Shown: positions 1 through 9,008 of the stretch, in pieces
How positions within the stretch are numbered: the first letter of the stretch is position 1
Layout of the letters: every line of letters begins with the position of its first letter
Origin: Myxococcus eversor
GTDB taxonomy: Bacteria; Myxococcota; Myxococcia; Myxococcales; Myxococcaceae
DNA length: 64,000 nt
Direction: 5' to 3'
Assembly (NCBI RefSeq): GCF_010894455.1
Contig: NZ_JAAIXY010000002.1
Coordinates: 488,952-552,951, forward strand
Program-made: the position numbers and the translations under genes
Notes under the pieces: model-generated
Told to the model about the DNA's origin: nothing
What the model saw: only the letters and a program-made list of their open reading frames with translations
The model's database searches: none

Positions 1-1103
1 TGCTGGAGCGTCGACAAGACGCCTCGCTGCGGAGCGCCTTCGCCGCGCGCTCGGGACTGCTGACCACCGCGGCGCTGGCCTCGTTCCAGGGACAGGCGAC
101 GGACCCGCTCGCGCACCATCGCCAGGTGCTTGGCTCGCGGACGTTCGAGGACATCCTCGCGGACCTGCGCGCACTGCCCACGGACGAGAAGGCCCGGGAC
201 GACGCGAGGACGCGGGCCCTGGAGCAGCTGCGCGCCCTGTTCCTGCTCCGACCCGAGGAGGCCGCGCGCATCCCCGCGCTGCTGCGCGAGAAGGGCCTGT
301 CCCCGCTCGCCGCCAGCGCGATGCTGGGCGCGCTCTCCGCGGCCAGTACGCCGGAGTCCTTGCGCGCGCTGGCGTCGGCCACCGTCGACACCGCGCTGAC
401 GACGGACGTGCGCATGGACGCGGTCTCCGCGCTGGGCATGGCGGACAACCCCCTTCGCGAGGGCGTGGACACGCTGCGACAACTGTCCCGAAGCGAGGAC
501 CCACGCCTGCGAGGCACCGCGACGCTGGCGATGGGCAACGCGGCCATGCAGTTGAACGACACCGACGGGCGCGGCTCCGAGGCGCTGGTGCAGGAGCTGA
601 AGAACGACTACCGCGCCGCGCGAGACGCGGACCAGCGAGCCCTGCTCCTGCGCTCGCTGGGCAACACCCGTGCGCCGGGCGCGCTCGAGTCCATCATGGA
701 CGCGCTGCGCTCCGACTCCGTGAAGGTGCGCGAGGCGGCCATGGTGGCGCTGCGCGGGATTCCCGGCCCGGAGGCGGACCGCCTGCTGGTGGAGCGACTG
801 GCGAACGATTCCGCCTCCGAGGTGCGCCGGGCCGTCGTCTTCGCCTGCGGCTTCCGTCCCCTGGAGCCGCTGCTCCTGCCCATGCTCGGACAGGCGCTGC
901 GCGAGGACGTGTCCGACGGCGTGCGCTCCGACATCGTCCAACTGCTCGGCCAGCACCGGGGCAACACGCCCGGCGCCCTGGCCCTGCTGCGCTGGGCAAG
1001 CCAGCACGAGCGCCATCCCGATATCCGACGCATGGCCACCACCTACGTGGAAACCCCCACCACGCCTGTCACTTCTCAGTCAGCACCAACGCCCATGCAC
1101 TGA
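1..1103 (+). CDS. HEAT-repeat protein, 5' end outside window
   Basis: The frame is open from base 3 and continues upstream, so the N-terminus is missing; a GTG at 126 is the first start codon inside the window but the preceding 40 codons also look coding. The protein is almost entirely alpha-helical repeats of about 35 residues, each with an Ala/Leu-rich helix pair (for example AMVALRGIPGPEADRLLVER), typical of HEAT repeats, and ends in a Thr/Pro/Ser-rich tail. Such repeats form a solenoid for protein binding. Together with the secreted protein downstream it could be exported, but the signal region is not visible. A vitellogenin-N-like lipid-binding helical domain is an alternative reading that I cannot test. 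Confidence 0.75.
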   Translation, partial: LERRQDASLRSAFAARSGLLTTAALASFQGQATDPLAHHRQVLGSRTFEDILADLRALPTDEKARDDARTRALEQLRALFLLRPEEAARIPALLREKGLSPLAASAMLGALSAASTPESLRALASATVDTALTTDVRMDAVSALGMADNPLREGVDTLRQLSRSEDPRLRGTATLAMGNAAMQLNDTDGRGSEALVQELKNDYRAARDADQRALLLRSLGNTRAPGALESIMDALRSDSVKVREAAMVALRGIPGPEADRLLVERLANDSASEVRRAVVFACGFRPLEPLLLPMLGQALREDVSDGVRSDIVQLLGQHRGNTPGALALLRWASQHERHPDIRRMATTYVETPTTPVTSQSAPTPMH

Positions 1104-1154
1104 CGTTGACGCGGCGGACCGTGAGAAGTCAGACATACCGACGGCCCCCGTGAC

Positions 1155-1175
1155 GTGTTTTCACGATTCAAACAC
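1155..1175. promoter_or_regulatory. 6-bp inverted repeat upstream of secreted-protein gene
   Basis: GTGTTT (1155-1160) and AAACAC (1170-1175) form a perfect inverted repeat around a 9-nt spacer, about 60 bp before the ATG at 1236. It lies in a locally AT-richer stretch. It could be an operator half-site pair or a weak hairpin; there is no direct evidence for a specific regulator. Confidence 0.25.
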
Positions 1176-1235
1176 ATCCACGGACTTCACCCGGAGTAAA
1201 TAGACAGCCTTCCACCTACCCCCCGGGAGGCCCAC

Positions 1236-2390
1236 ATGAACAGGGCACTGTCGCGCGTCGTCGCGACGCTGCTGGCCGTGGTTCCAGGACTCGTCGCCGC
1301 GCAGAGCTACGTCGACCCGAGTCCCTACGTCGTCCAGCCCTCGAAGTATCCGTTCGCCGTCTACGCCCCGGGCACACCGCTCAACAACACGGTGGCGTGG
1401 GAGTCCCAGGTGGCGCCGTTCGTCCCGGGCGCCAGCTACACGACGAACCAGGAGTACTCCATCCTCCAGGACGAGGCGAACCGGACGGGCGGCCAGCTCC
1501 AGTTCGACCTGTCCGACTACACCCACAACATCGACATCCAGCAGGCGGTCATCCCGGAGGCGTTCCAGCACCAGGTCCCTCCGGCGACGGAAATCATGCC
1601 GTGGACCAACCCGGCGCAGACGTTCAACAAGTCCTACGTGCGCACGGAGAAGTTCGGCAACAGCCTCTTCGGCGCGGGCTACCACCTCAACGCGGTGCTC
1701 ACGGCCGAGACGGCGACCGTCAACGCGGACAAGAAGGTCGTCGCGGTGGCGGAGGGCAAGCTGTTCGCCGCCGTGTTCTCCTCGGAGCATGACCTGGTGC
1801 GCGGGCGCGCGCAGGTGGTGGGGCAGAACGGCGGCGACAACAGCGGCACGGCGGCGCTCTACGTGCTGGGCCAGGAGGTCTGGTCCACCAGCCTCTACGC
1901 CACGTACTCACCGCCTCCCATCAACTGGAGCCGGACGTTCTTCAACGCCTCCAAGACGTTCATGGTGGGCCCGGTGCCCATCACCGTGAAGGCGTCGCTC
2001 TCCGGCGGCGTGAAGCTGGCGGTGCAGGGACTTGTCGGCCCCACGGTGGCGCGGCTGTCGGCGATTCCGGGCGGCTGGTCCAACGTCGCCGCGTCCGCGT
2101 CCGTGGACGTCATCATCGTCGCCTTCGGCGTGGAGGGCAGTCTGGCCCTCATCAACGCCACCCTGCCCGCCTCGGGCGAGGTCTTCTGGCCCGTCTGCTC
2201 GCTCGACTGGAAGCTGAAGACGGACCTGGACCTGAACACGCTCTCCGGAACCCTGAAGGCCTTTGCTCGCGTCCGCCTCCTCTTCTTCAAGAAGACCTGG
2301 TGGGTGACCATCGCCCAGTGGGGTGGAATCACGCACCAACGGACCCTGCTGGGAATCGAGGGCTCACAGCCGCTGGGCATCTGTAGCTGA
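1236..2390 (+). CDS. Secreted protein of unknown function
   Basis: 384 residues. The ATG follows an AGG-rich ribosome-binding site (GGGAGGCC, spacing about 6). A clear Sec signal peptide (MNRALSRVVATLLAVVPGLVAAQ, with cleavage after AxA) predicts export. The mature part is rich in aromatic, Thr and Asn residues and alternating hydrophobic beta-like segments; near residues 320-355 there is a W-K-L-K...FFKKTWWVTIAQWGG stretch. No catalytic motif or known family is recognised. It lies 130 bp after the HEAT-repeat gene on the same strand and may be expressed with it. It could be a periplasmic or surface beta-sandwich protein. Confidence 0.8.
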   Translation: MNRALSRVVATLLAVVPGLVAAQSYVDPSPYVVQPSKYPFAVYAPGTPLNNTVAWESQVAPFVPGASYTTNQEYSILQDEANRTGGQLQFDLSDYTHNIDIQQAVIPEAFQHQVPPATEIMPWTNPAQTFNKSYVRTEKFGNSLFGAGYHLNAVLTAETATVNADKKVVAVAEGKLFAAVFSSEHDLVRGRAQVVGQNGGDNSGTAALYVLGQEVWSTSLYATYSPPPINWSRTFFNASKTFMVGPVPITVKASLSGGVKLAVQGLVGPTVARLSAIPGGWSNVAASASVDVIIVAFGVEGSLALINATLPASGEVFWPVCSLDWKLKTDLDLNTLSGTLKAFARVRLLFFKKTWWVTIAQWGGITHQRTLLGIEGSQPLGICS

Positions 2391-2409
2391 CGCGCCTCTT
2401 CGAGCCACA

Positions 2410-2440
2410 CCCCTCGCGGGCGATACGCGCGCGCGAGGGG
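2410..2440. terminator. Bidirectional hairpin between convergent genes
   Basis: CCCCTCGCG (2410-2418) pairs perfectly with CGCGAGGGG (2432-2440) around a 13-nt loop. It sits between the stop of the secreted protein (2390) and the stop of the oppositely oriented kinase (2460). There is no T-run, so it may act as a structural barrier rather than a canonical intrinsic terminator. Confidence 0.5.
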
Positions 2441-2459
2441 ACTCCCTCACCGTCAGGGC

Positions 2460-4661
2460 TCAGAGGCCGTGACGGGCGACGGAGTCCAGCGGAGACGCGG
2501 CGTGCAGGGCCACGCGGAAGGTGGTGCCCACGCCCACGGCCGACTCCACGGAGATGTGGCCACCCAGCGCGGAGACGATGGTGTCGCAGATGGACAGCCC
2601 CAGGCCCGTGCCCAGGCCCGCGGACTTGGTGGTGAAGAACGGGTCGAAGATGCGACGCAGGTGCTCCGGGGGGATGCCGCCGCCCGTGTCTCGCACCTCC
2701 ACCAGGACGCGCTCGCCGTCGTCCGGCCGCGTGGTGATGCGAATCTCGTTCGTCTCCGACTGGCCTTCTTCAATCGCGTGCGCGGCGTTGATGACCAGGT
2801 TGAGGAACACCTGGAACAGCTTGCCCTCGTTGCCGCGCACCAGCGGCACCACGCCGTAGGTCTTTATCAGCCGCGCGCGGGGACGCACCTCGCTGGCCGC
2901 CATCTGCGCCACCGAGTCCAGCACCCGGTGCACATCCACCGGCTCCTCGCGGTTGTCCTCCACGCGGGAGAAGACGCGGAGCTGGCGGACAATCTGCCGC
3001 ATCCGCTCGGCGCCCTCGCGCGCGTCGTCCAGCACCTGGCGGCACTCCACCAGGTCATCGGGAGTCAGCGGACGCGCGCGCGGGCCCACCGTGGCGTGCA
3101 GGAAGTCCAGGTTGGAGAGCACGTAGGCCAGCGGGTTGTTCAGCTCGTGCGCGATTCCGGCGGCGAGCAGGCCCATGGAGGCCATGCGGTCGGCGAGGAT
3201 GAGCTGCGCCTGGGAGCGCTTCCGCTCGGTGAAGTCGCGCGCCATCGTCACCCACGCGGGCGTTCCATCGAAGACGACCGCGAGCGTCACCAGGTCCGCC
3301 ACCACCGTCTCGCCATCGCGGCGCACCAGCGGCACCTCCACCGCGCGCGACGACCGCTTCCCCTCCAGCGCCTGGCCTAGATAGAGCTGGGCCGCGCCGC
3401 GGTCCTCCTCGCGCACCAGCTCCAGCACGTGCGTGCCCACCAGCTCCGCCGCGTCCCGGTAGCCCAGGTACTGCACCAGCGCCGGGTTCACCGACAGCAG
3501 CACGCCGTCCCCCACGTGCACCATGACGGGGTCCGGGAAGGCCTCAATCAGGAGGTGGACGCCGGCCTCGGTGCGCCGCAGCGTCGTCTCCGTGCGCACG
3601 CGCAGCGCCTTGTCCGTGCGCTGCTCCAGCGCGAGCGACAGCGTGCCCGCGGCGCCCGACAGGAGGTTGACCTCGATGGGCCCCCAGGGCCGCGCCTCGC
3701 GACAGTTGTCGAAGCCGATGACGCCGAAGAGCTGCCCGTGCACATGCAGCGGCAGGAGCAGCACCGAGCGCACGCCCTGCGCCTCCAGCATCGGCGCCAG
3801 CACGGGCGTGAAGCTCGTGGGAAAGCCCTGCACCGGCTCGCCGTGCATCAGCGCGGAGGCCTGCTCGGGGAGGAGCGCCTCCAGCAGCGGCAGGCCGTGC
3901 ATGTTCGGGTCCTCCAGGTTGGGAGGAATCCCCGGCATGCACCACTCCGCGCGCTGCGAGGCGAGCGGCTCGCCTTGCGGACCGCGGTGCATCTCGAAGA
4001 CGTAGACGCGGCTGGCATTGGACACGCGGCCCAGCGGCTCCACCACGGAGGCATACAGGTCCATGGGGAGCTGGTGCGGCATCATCCGCCGCTGCACCTC
4101 CACCATCGTCTCCAGGTAGCGCTCGCGCGTGGCGACGGCCTCCTCGGCCCGACGGCGCGAGTCGATATCCAGCAGCGTGCCCACGACTTCACCGGGCAGT
4201 CCGGGCACGCCTCGCGCGGTGAGCACCACCCAGCGCGCGTCGTCGCCCACGGACAGGCGCAGCTCCTGGCGCGCGTCGGGCAGGCGTTGCGTGGACACCG
4301 ACTCCAGCAGCGCCCGCGCGGCGTCGCGGTCCGGCGGGTGCACGGCCTCCACCAGCGGGTGGCCCTGCGACACCGCCCTGAGCGTCCCCGTCAGCTTCTC
4401 CCAGCCGGGGCCCAGGTAGGTGACGCGGCCTTCGGCGTCGAGCTGGAAGACGACTTCACTGAGCAGTCCCTCCAGCACCTGGAGACGCCGCGCCATCGCG
4501 GCTCCGCTGTCCGCGGAGGACGAGGATGCGCGGGGGGAATGGCCACCCTCGGTCGCCTCGGGAACCGGTCCTGGAGCCTCGACACGCCCCACGTCCCGCC
4601 GCTCGTCTGCCACTTCGGCCTCCTGCGCCCTCGGCGGGGGTCCAGCGCCCAGGCAGCGCAC
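2460..4661 (-). CDS. PAS-GAF-PAS sensor histidine kinase
   Basis: Cytoplasmic sensor kinase without membrane segments. Order: a PAS domain (ending near '[14 protein letters not shown]'), a GAF domain like the phytochrome-family '[10 protein letters not shown]' type, a second PAS, then the HisKA box ([14 protein letters not shown], phospho-His in AHELNNP) and HATPase with N box ([13 protein letters not shown]), G1 (DTGGGI), F box (FFTTK) and G2 ([10 protein letters not shown]). All catalytic boxes are intact. The open frame extends to 4937 but would overlap the upstream acyltransferase by 170 bp, so the true start is lower: GTG at 4661 or ATG at 4496 (MARRLQ). Neither has a convincing ribosome-binding site. 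No response regulator is adjacent, so this is an orphan kinase, which is common in myxobacteria. Confidence 0.88.
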   Translation of the reverse strand: MRCLGAGPPPRAQEAEVADERRDVGRVEAPGPVPEATEGGHSPRASSSSADSGAAMARRLQVLEGLLSEVVFQLDAEGRVTYLGPGWEKLTGTLRAVSQGHPLVEAVHPPDRDAARALLESVSTQRLPDARQELRLSVGDDARWVVLTARGVPGLPGEVVGTLLDIDSRRRAEEAVATRERYLETMVEVQRRMMPHQLPMDLYASVVEPLGRVSNASRVYVFEMHRGPQGEPLASQRAEWCMPGIPPNLEDPNMHGLPLLEALLPEQASALMHGEPVQGFPTSFTPVLAPMLEAQGVRSVLLLPLHVHGQLFGVIGFDNCREARPWGPIEVNLLSGAAGTLSLALEQRTDKALRVRTETTLRRTEAGVHLLIEAFPDPVMVHVGDGVLLSVNPALVQYLGYRDAAELVGTHVLELVREEDRGAAQLYLGQALEGKRSSRAVEVPLVRRDGETVVADLVTLAVVFDGTPAWVTMARDFTERKRSQAQLILADRMASMGLLAAGIAHELNNPLAYVLSNLDFLHATVGPRARPLTPDDLVECRQVLDDAREGAERMRQIVRQLRVFSRVEDNREEPVDVHRVLDSVAQMAASEVRPRARLIKTYGVVPLVRGNEGKLFQVFLNLVINAAHAIEEGQSETNEIRITTRPDDGERVLVEVRDTGGGIPPEHLRRIFDPFFTTKSAGLGTGLGLSICDTIVSALGGHISVESAVGVGTTFRVALHAASPLDSVARHGL

Positions 4662-4767
4662 ATGGCTGCCAGAAGCCTGACCAACACCCTGTGCCCCTCC
4701 CGGTGGCGACGTCTGCTCCCAGCATAGAGCCGGCGAATGTCGGGAAGTCAATGAAGCCGGAGAAGGT

Positions 4768-5427
4768 TCACTCCTGGTCGCCCGGTTCCCACCCGCCCGG
4801 GGCCCCCGAGCGGTGGCGCTCCCGGCGGTCGCCGAGCACACGGGCGGGCACCCCTCCGACGACGGCCCAGGCGGGCACATCGCGGGTGACGACGGCGCCC
4901 ATGCCCACCACGGCGTGGTCCCCCACGGTGACGCCATCCGTCACGCCCGCGTTGGCACCTATCCACACATCCGCGCCCAGGGTGATGCCCTGGGAAGTCA
5001 CGGGCTGCTCTCTCACGGGGCGGTCCGGGGCGAGGCCATGGTCGAAGGCGTAGAGGGTGGCGCCGGTGGCGATGCGGGTGCCCTCGCCGATGCGGATGCC
5101 GCCCGCGCCGCCGTCCAGGCTCACTCGGGCGTTGAGGCTCACGCGAGGCCCGAGGACGACGGGGCCATGGACGAAGGCGTCCGCGGCGATGCTGCACCCG
5201 GGGCCGATGACGACGGCGCGGCCGGGCTCGGCGAAGATGCGGGCCTGCGGGGCGATGAAACAGCCCTCGGCGATTTCGACGGTCTCCAGCTCACGCAAGA
5301 GGTCCTGCACCTCGCGCTGCCAGGCGTCCGCCCACGCGCGGTGGCGGGGCTTGAGGGAGAAATAGAGCCACGGCATCCACGAGAGCCGGAGCTTGTGCTG
5401 CTCACGGCGGAGCGCGTCCAGGTCCAC
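4768..5427 (-). CDS. Left-handed beta-helix (hexapeptide-repeat) acyltransferase
   Basis: 219 residues. After a helical N-terminal region of about 60 residues come repeated hexads of the [LIV]-G-x4 type (VVIGPG, IRIGEG, ITLGAD, VTVGDH, AVVGMG) that build the left-handed parallel beta-helix of LacA/maltose O-acetyltransferase-like enzymes. The catalytic-type His is likely in 'YAFDHGL', and the C-terminus has the usual 'VVGGVPARVLG' cap seen in CoA-dependent acetyltransferases of sugars or lipid-linked glycans. Substrate cannot be read from the sequence. The neighbours (histidine kinase, histone-deacetylase-fold enzyme) do not define a pathway. Confidence 0.88.
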   Translation of the reverse strand: MDLDALRREQHKLRLSWMPWLYFSLKPRHRAWADAWQREVQDLLRELETVEIAEGCFIAPQARIFAEPGRAVVIGPGCSIAADAFVHGPVVLGPRVSLNARVSLDGGAGGIRIGEGTRIATGATLYAFDHGLAPDRPVREQPVTSQGITLGADVWIGANAGVTDGVTVGDHAVVGMGAVVTRDVPAWAVVGGVPARVLGDRRERHRSGAPGGWEPGDQE

Positions 5428-5557
5428 GGCCCCTGCCTACCATGAGCCCTGGGGGTTCGTGGTGGGTGCCAGGAGGGCGAGCGCCTGCCCGAGGCGCGGT
5501 GACGGACTGCCTCCCGCGAAGCGCGCCTCGAGCGGACGGACGCGCCTGGCGCCCCAC

Positions 5558-7303
5558 TCAGTGCCGGGGCTCCACGGTGAAGTGGCAGCGCTCGCGCTCG
5601 GCGGCGATGACGTCGGTGTCGACGGGGACGGGCTCCAGGCGCAGGACGAGGTCATCCGGCTCCCAGCGGTAGGGCTCGCCGTTGAGCGACACGCGGCCCT
5701 CGGCCACGGCGCGCGTGGCTTCGAGCAGGGGCAGGTGGGCCAGGTCTCTCATCATCGCCTCGAAGCGGCCCTGACGCGCGGGGTCGACGAAGCGGAAGCG
5801 GGCCCGGGCGACCACGGCGAGGTGGTACCACATGGGGCGTGAGGCGACGCCCGCGAGGCCGAGGCGTCTGGCCATCAGGACGAACATCTCCGTGGCCTCG
5901 CGCGCGAGGCCGAGGCCGGGGACGTCCTGGCCCGGGAGCTGGGGGCGGCGCTCGCTGAAGCGTGCTCGGGGGTGACGCAGGCTGAGCCAGTTGACGAAGA
6001 AGAAGGGTTCGCCCGCGATGGTGCGTCGCTCCACCACGGCGTCGACGAGCAGGTGTTCTTGTCCGCCCGCGCGGCCCAGCACCTTGATGCGGTCTCCGAC
6101 GCCGGTGGAGCCCACCTCCACGCGAGGTCGGCTGTAGCCCAGTCGCTCCACCTGCCAGAGGAGGCCGTAGCGGAAGAGGGCGTACTCCAGGGACTGCGCC
6201 GTGTAGAAGCCGAGCACGCGGGGCTGCACCGCGCCGCCCAGGCCGAGCGAGCCCTCCAGGTCCTCCAGCGTCAGCGGCTCATCGAGCGGCTCACCTTCCT
6301 GCGAGAGGAGGCGGGAGATGCGCTGATAGCGGGCGCTGAGCGGGTCATAGCGGTCCTTGATGCGGCGCCCACCCATGTCGGACAGCACGAGCACGGTGCC
6401 GGCGAAGACCTTCCACGACTCGGCGTGGTAGCCGCCGCCGGGGAGCCAGACGCTCGGCACGCCGCGCAGGGCGCGCGCCAGGAGCTGGTCCCTGCGCCGC
6501 GCGCCTTGCACGGTGAGGCCCACGCGTCCGAAGCGGTCACCCGCGAGCACGTCACAGCCGGCGATGACGAAGGCGAGGTCGGGCTTGGGCATGCGCGACA
6601 GCGTGGCCTCGAGCAACGCGAGGTAGCCGTCGTCGGTGACGCCCTCGGGCACGCGGGTCTCGTCGACGCCTTCGGGCAGTGCGCCCCAGTCGCTGCCGGA
6701 GAGTGAGCCAATCCAGACCTTGGGATGTCCGGCGAGACATTCGGCGGTGCCATCGGGAGGATGGGCGTCGAGGTCGAGGACGACAGTCTGTCCTTCGTAG
6801 CCATCGGCGTTGAGGGAGGCGAGTGCGACGGCGATGTCATTGACGGCGCAGAAGCCACCGCCGCGGCCGGGAGCGGCATGGTGGAAGCCGCCGGACATGT
6901 TGACGACGGGGCCTCTGCGGCCGAAGGCGAGGCGCGCGGCGCCGAGGGTGCCTCCGCAGACGAGGCGCACGTTGGACAGGAGGGTGTCCACGGGCACTTC
7001 GGACGGGTCGACGGCGTAGATGCGCGCGAGGGTCTCCGGAAGGCTGAGTGACTCCAGATAGGAGGCGTCGTGGATGCGGGACATCTCCGCGTAGCTCACG
7101 GGCCTGGGTCGGTGCACGTCCGAGGGACGGACGACGTGTTTCTCCAGCAGGTACCAGGTGGTGAAGTCGACGCCGCGCGGTTCGACGCCGACGGTGGACT
7201 CGATGCCGGTGAGGGGGAGTCGGTAGTCCTCGTCGTAGAAGATGGGGACGTGCTCGCTGCGCAGCGAAGGGAACCACCGACCCAGCCAGCTCCACACGCT
7301 CAT
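5558..7303 (-). CDS. Histone-deacetylase-family metallohydrolase with C-terminal extension
   Basis: 581 residues. The N-terminal about 330 residues are an arginase/deacetylase fold: general-base His pair H141-H142 (GGFHHAAPG), zinc ligands D179 and H181 (DLDAHPPDG) and D251 (AGCDVLAGD), and the transition-state Tyr in PGGGYH (Y292). Substrates in bacteria are acetylated small molecules such as polyamines or acetoin-pathway proteins; which one is unknown here. The loop after the zinc His is HPPDG rather than the usual HHGNG. The last 240 residues form a second domain not typical of AcuC or HDLP and of unknown role. It is single-copy with no obvious operon partner. Confidence 0.88.
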   Translation of the reverse strand: MSVWSWLGRWFPSLRSEHVPIFYDEDYRLPLTGIESTVGVEPRGVDFTTWYLLEKHVVRPSDVHRPRPVSYAEMSRIHDASYLESLSLPETLARIYAVDPSEVPVDTLLSNVRLVCGGTLGAARLAFGRRGPVVNMSGGFHHAAPGRGGGFCAVNDIAVALASLNADGYEGQTVVLDLDAHPPDGTAECLAGHPKVWIGSLSGSDWGALPEGVDETRVPEGVTDDGYLALLEATLSRMPKPDLAFVIAGCDVLAGDRFGRVGLTVQGARRRDQLLARALRGVPSVWLPGGGYHAESWKVFAGTVLVLSDMGGRRIKDRYDPLSARYQRISRLLSQEGEPLDEPLTLEDLEGSLGLGGAVQPRVLGFYTAQSLEYALFRYGLLWQVERLGYSRPRVEVGSTGVGDRIKVLGRAGGQEHLLVDAVVERRTIAGEPFFFVNWLSLRHPRARFSERRPQLPGQDVPGLGLAREATEMFVLMARRLGLAGVASRPMWYHLAVVARARFRFVDPARQGRFEAMMRDLAHLPLLEATRAVAEGRVSLNGEPYRWEPDDLVLRLEPVPVDTDVIAAERERCHFTVEPRH

Positions 7304-7463
7304 TCCGCGAACCTCACGGGAGAGGGGAACGGTCGCGGTGGGGAGGGACGGGAGAGACGACGCACGGGGTCACGACTTTCGCCCAGAGGACGCCGCGTGG
7401 GGGCTTTTTCGTGAGGCCTGGCGTGGGGATGCGTTCGTGTCCGACGCTGGGAACTGATGCCCT

Positions 7464-7484
7464 CTCGGTCTCCTAGAGACCGAG
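7464..7484. terminator. 9-bp hairpin downstream of PAP2 gene
   Basis: CTCGGTCTC (7464-7472) and GAGACCGAG (7476-7484) form a perfect stem with a 3-nt loop, about 60 bp beyond the stop of the PAP2 gene and between it and the 5' end of the deacetylase gene. No T-run follows on either strand. It most likely ends or stabilises the PAP2 transcript. The rest of 7304-7546 shows no gene. Confidence 0.45.
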
Positions 7485-7546
7485 CAGCCCTGCTGGACGA
7501 GTCGTTGGCCTACTTCTGCACGGAGAGGATGAGCCACCGGGCGATG

Positions 7547-8317
7547 TCACTCCACCTCGCGGCGCGTCTCTTCACGCAGGGCTGGGCTGCGACGTCGCAG
7601 GCCACGCGCGACGAGCGCCGTCAGCAGCGCCCACGCGAGCCCCGCCACCCAGCCGCCCAGCACGTCCGTGGGGTAGTGCACCCCCAGGTACACACGCGTC
7701 AGTCCCACCAGCACCGGGAGCAGCAGCGCCACCGTGAGGATGTATGCCTTCACGCGCCTGCTCTCCGCGAGCTGTGCCAGGAGCGCTCCCAGCGTGAGGT
7801 ACACGATGGCCGACAACATCGCGTGTCCGCTCGGGAAGCTTGTCGTCATCACCTGCTTCAGGTGTGGCACCACCGAGGGCCGGGGCCGCGAGAAGAACTG
7901 CTTCAGCGCACCGTTCAGCAGCGTCCCGCCCACCGTCGCCACGAGCAGCAGCAGCAACGTCCGGTAACGTCGCACCAGCAACAGGAAGCCGCTCACCGCC
8001 AGCGTCACCAGGATCAACACCGGCGCGCCCCCCAGTGATGTCACGTCCTCTGCGGAGAGCCGCAACCACCACGGCCCCCTCGGCACCAGCGGATCCTCTG
8101 GACTTCGCAGCGCTCGCAACACCCGTTCGTCGAAGTCCTGAGTCTCCCCCTCCGACACCTCGTCCGACAACGCGATGAACCCCAGACAGCACACGCCCAG
8201 CAACAGCAGCATCCCGAAGAGCCGCGTCACCGCCACATTCTGCTGGGACATCCTCGCCCACAAGCCTCGCCACATATCCCCGACACTATGCCTGGGCCCG
8301 CGCATGGAGGCCCGCAT
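7547..8317 (-). CDS. PAP2-family membrane phosphatase
   Basis: 256 residues with about six hydrophobic segments. The three phosphatidic-acid-phosphatase signatures are complete: K139-x6-R146-P147 (KQFFSRPRP), P162-S-G-H165 and T207-R-x5-H214-x3-D218 (TRVYLGVHYPTD). The family dephosphorylates lipid pyrophosphates or phosphatidates at the membrane; undecaprenyl-pyrophosphate recycling or lipid turnover is likely. The start is uncertain: ATG 8317 gives the longest form, while ATG 8275 (MWRGLW) follows a GGGG. An acidic loop (residues 52-75) separates the first membrane segment from the rest. Confidence 0.9.
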   Translation of the reverse strand: MRASMRGPRHSVGDMWRGLWARMSQQNVAVTRLFGMLLLLGVCCLGFIALSDEVSEGETQDFDERVLRALRSPEDPLVPRGPWWLRLSAEDVTSLGGAPVLILVTLAVSGFLLLVRRYRTLLLLLVATVGGTLLNGALKQFFSRPRPSVVPHLKQVMTTSFPSGHAMLSAIVYLTLGALLAQLAESRRVKAYILTVALLLPVLVGLTRVYLGVHYPTDVLGGWVAGLAWALLTALVARGLRRRSPALREETRREVE

Positions 8318-8377
8318 GACGTGCGGACTGTCGCCTCGCGGGCTCCGGACTCGGTACCGGAACCCACGGACGTGTCC

Positions 8378-8830
8378 TCAGGGCGTCAACGGGAACGGCG
8401 TGCCCGCGCTCGCCTGACCCTCGGGCTTCACCACCGCGAGCGACACCTTCTCCGCCCCGGAGTCCTTCGCCAGTTGCATCACCTTCATCACGTCCGCGTA
8501 CGTGAGCGACTGGTCCACCTTGAGCAACAACCGCCGCCGAGGCACTTGCGTCAGCTCGGCCTTGAGCTTCGCCTGAAGGACGCGCTCGTCCGGATAGGCC
8601 TCGGATTCCACGAACAGCTTTCGGTCCGGAGTCACCGAGAGGATCAACGGGTCGGGCCCATCCTCCTCCTCGATGTGCTTCGCCTGGGGAAGTTCCACTT
8701 CCTTGCCTCGCTTCATCATGGGCGTCACCACCATGAAGATGATGAGGAGGACGAGCACCACGTCGACCAGGGGAGTGACGTTGATGTCACTCTTCATTCC
8801 ACCCCGGCCACCACCGCTGGACATGCCCAT
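8378..8830 (-). CDS. exbD: ExbD/TolR-family biopolymer transport protein
   Basis: 150 residues. AAGGAG lies 9 nt before the ATG at 8830. A Gly/Ser-rich cytoplasmic N-terminus is followed by one membrane segment carrying the proton-relay Asp (D23, in NVTPLVDVVLVLLIIFMV), then a periplasmic domain of about 100 residues ending in a typical ExbD fold (LLLKVDQSLTYADVMKVM). ExbD works with ExbB to energise TonB or Tol-like proteins. No exbB is adjacent, and the nearest TonB-like gene is 45 kb away at 53279, so it must use partners encoded elsewhere. Confidence 0.92.
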   Translation of the reverse strand: MGMSSGGGRGGMKSDINVTPLVDVVLVLLIIFMVVTPMMKRGKEVELPQAKHIEEEDGPDPLILSVTPDRKLFVESEAYPDERVLQAKLKAELTQVPRRRLLLKVDQSLTYADVMKVMQLAKDSGAEKVSLAVVKPEGQASAGTPFPLTP

Positions 8831-8919
8831 GCGCGACTGCTCCTTGCGTAGAAGGGACAGTCACAGTGGTACACGCGCACGAAGACCCGTTGGCGGGCGG
8901 ACGTCCCGCGTCGGGTCAT

Positions 8920-8999
8920 CGTTCCGTCACGACGCGGGCGTGGACGCCACGAAGGGGACGGACATCAACAAGCTCCTGACTGAGCGCCAGCAGCGATAG
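8920..8999 (+). pseudogene. Possible 3' remnant of a toxin gene
   Basis: In the frame ending at TAG 8997-8999, the last 22 codons (ending ...NKLLTERQQR) have G or C at nearly every third position and read like a real protein C-terminus, while the sequence further upstream loses this bias and runs into the promoter of exbD. The stop is 9 nt before the ATG of the Imm11 gene, the spacing expected for a toxin-immunity pair. I infer that a toxin gene was mostly deleted, leaving this tail. No start codon with a ribosome-binding site is visible. Confidence 0.35.
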
Positions 9000-9008
9000 A
9001 ACCACGCC

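Noticed and set aside
1072..1131. ACTTCTCA ... TGAGAAGT inverted repeat after the HEAT gene
   Set aside because: Arms are about 44 nt apart and one lies inside the coding end; unlikely to be a functional terminator.
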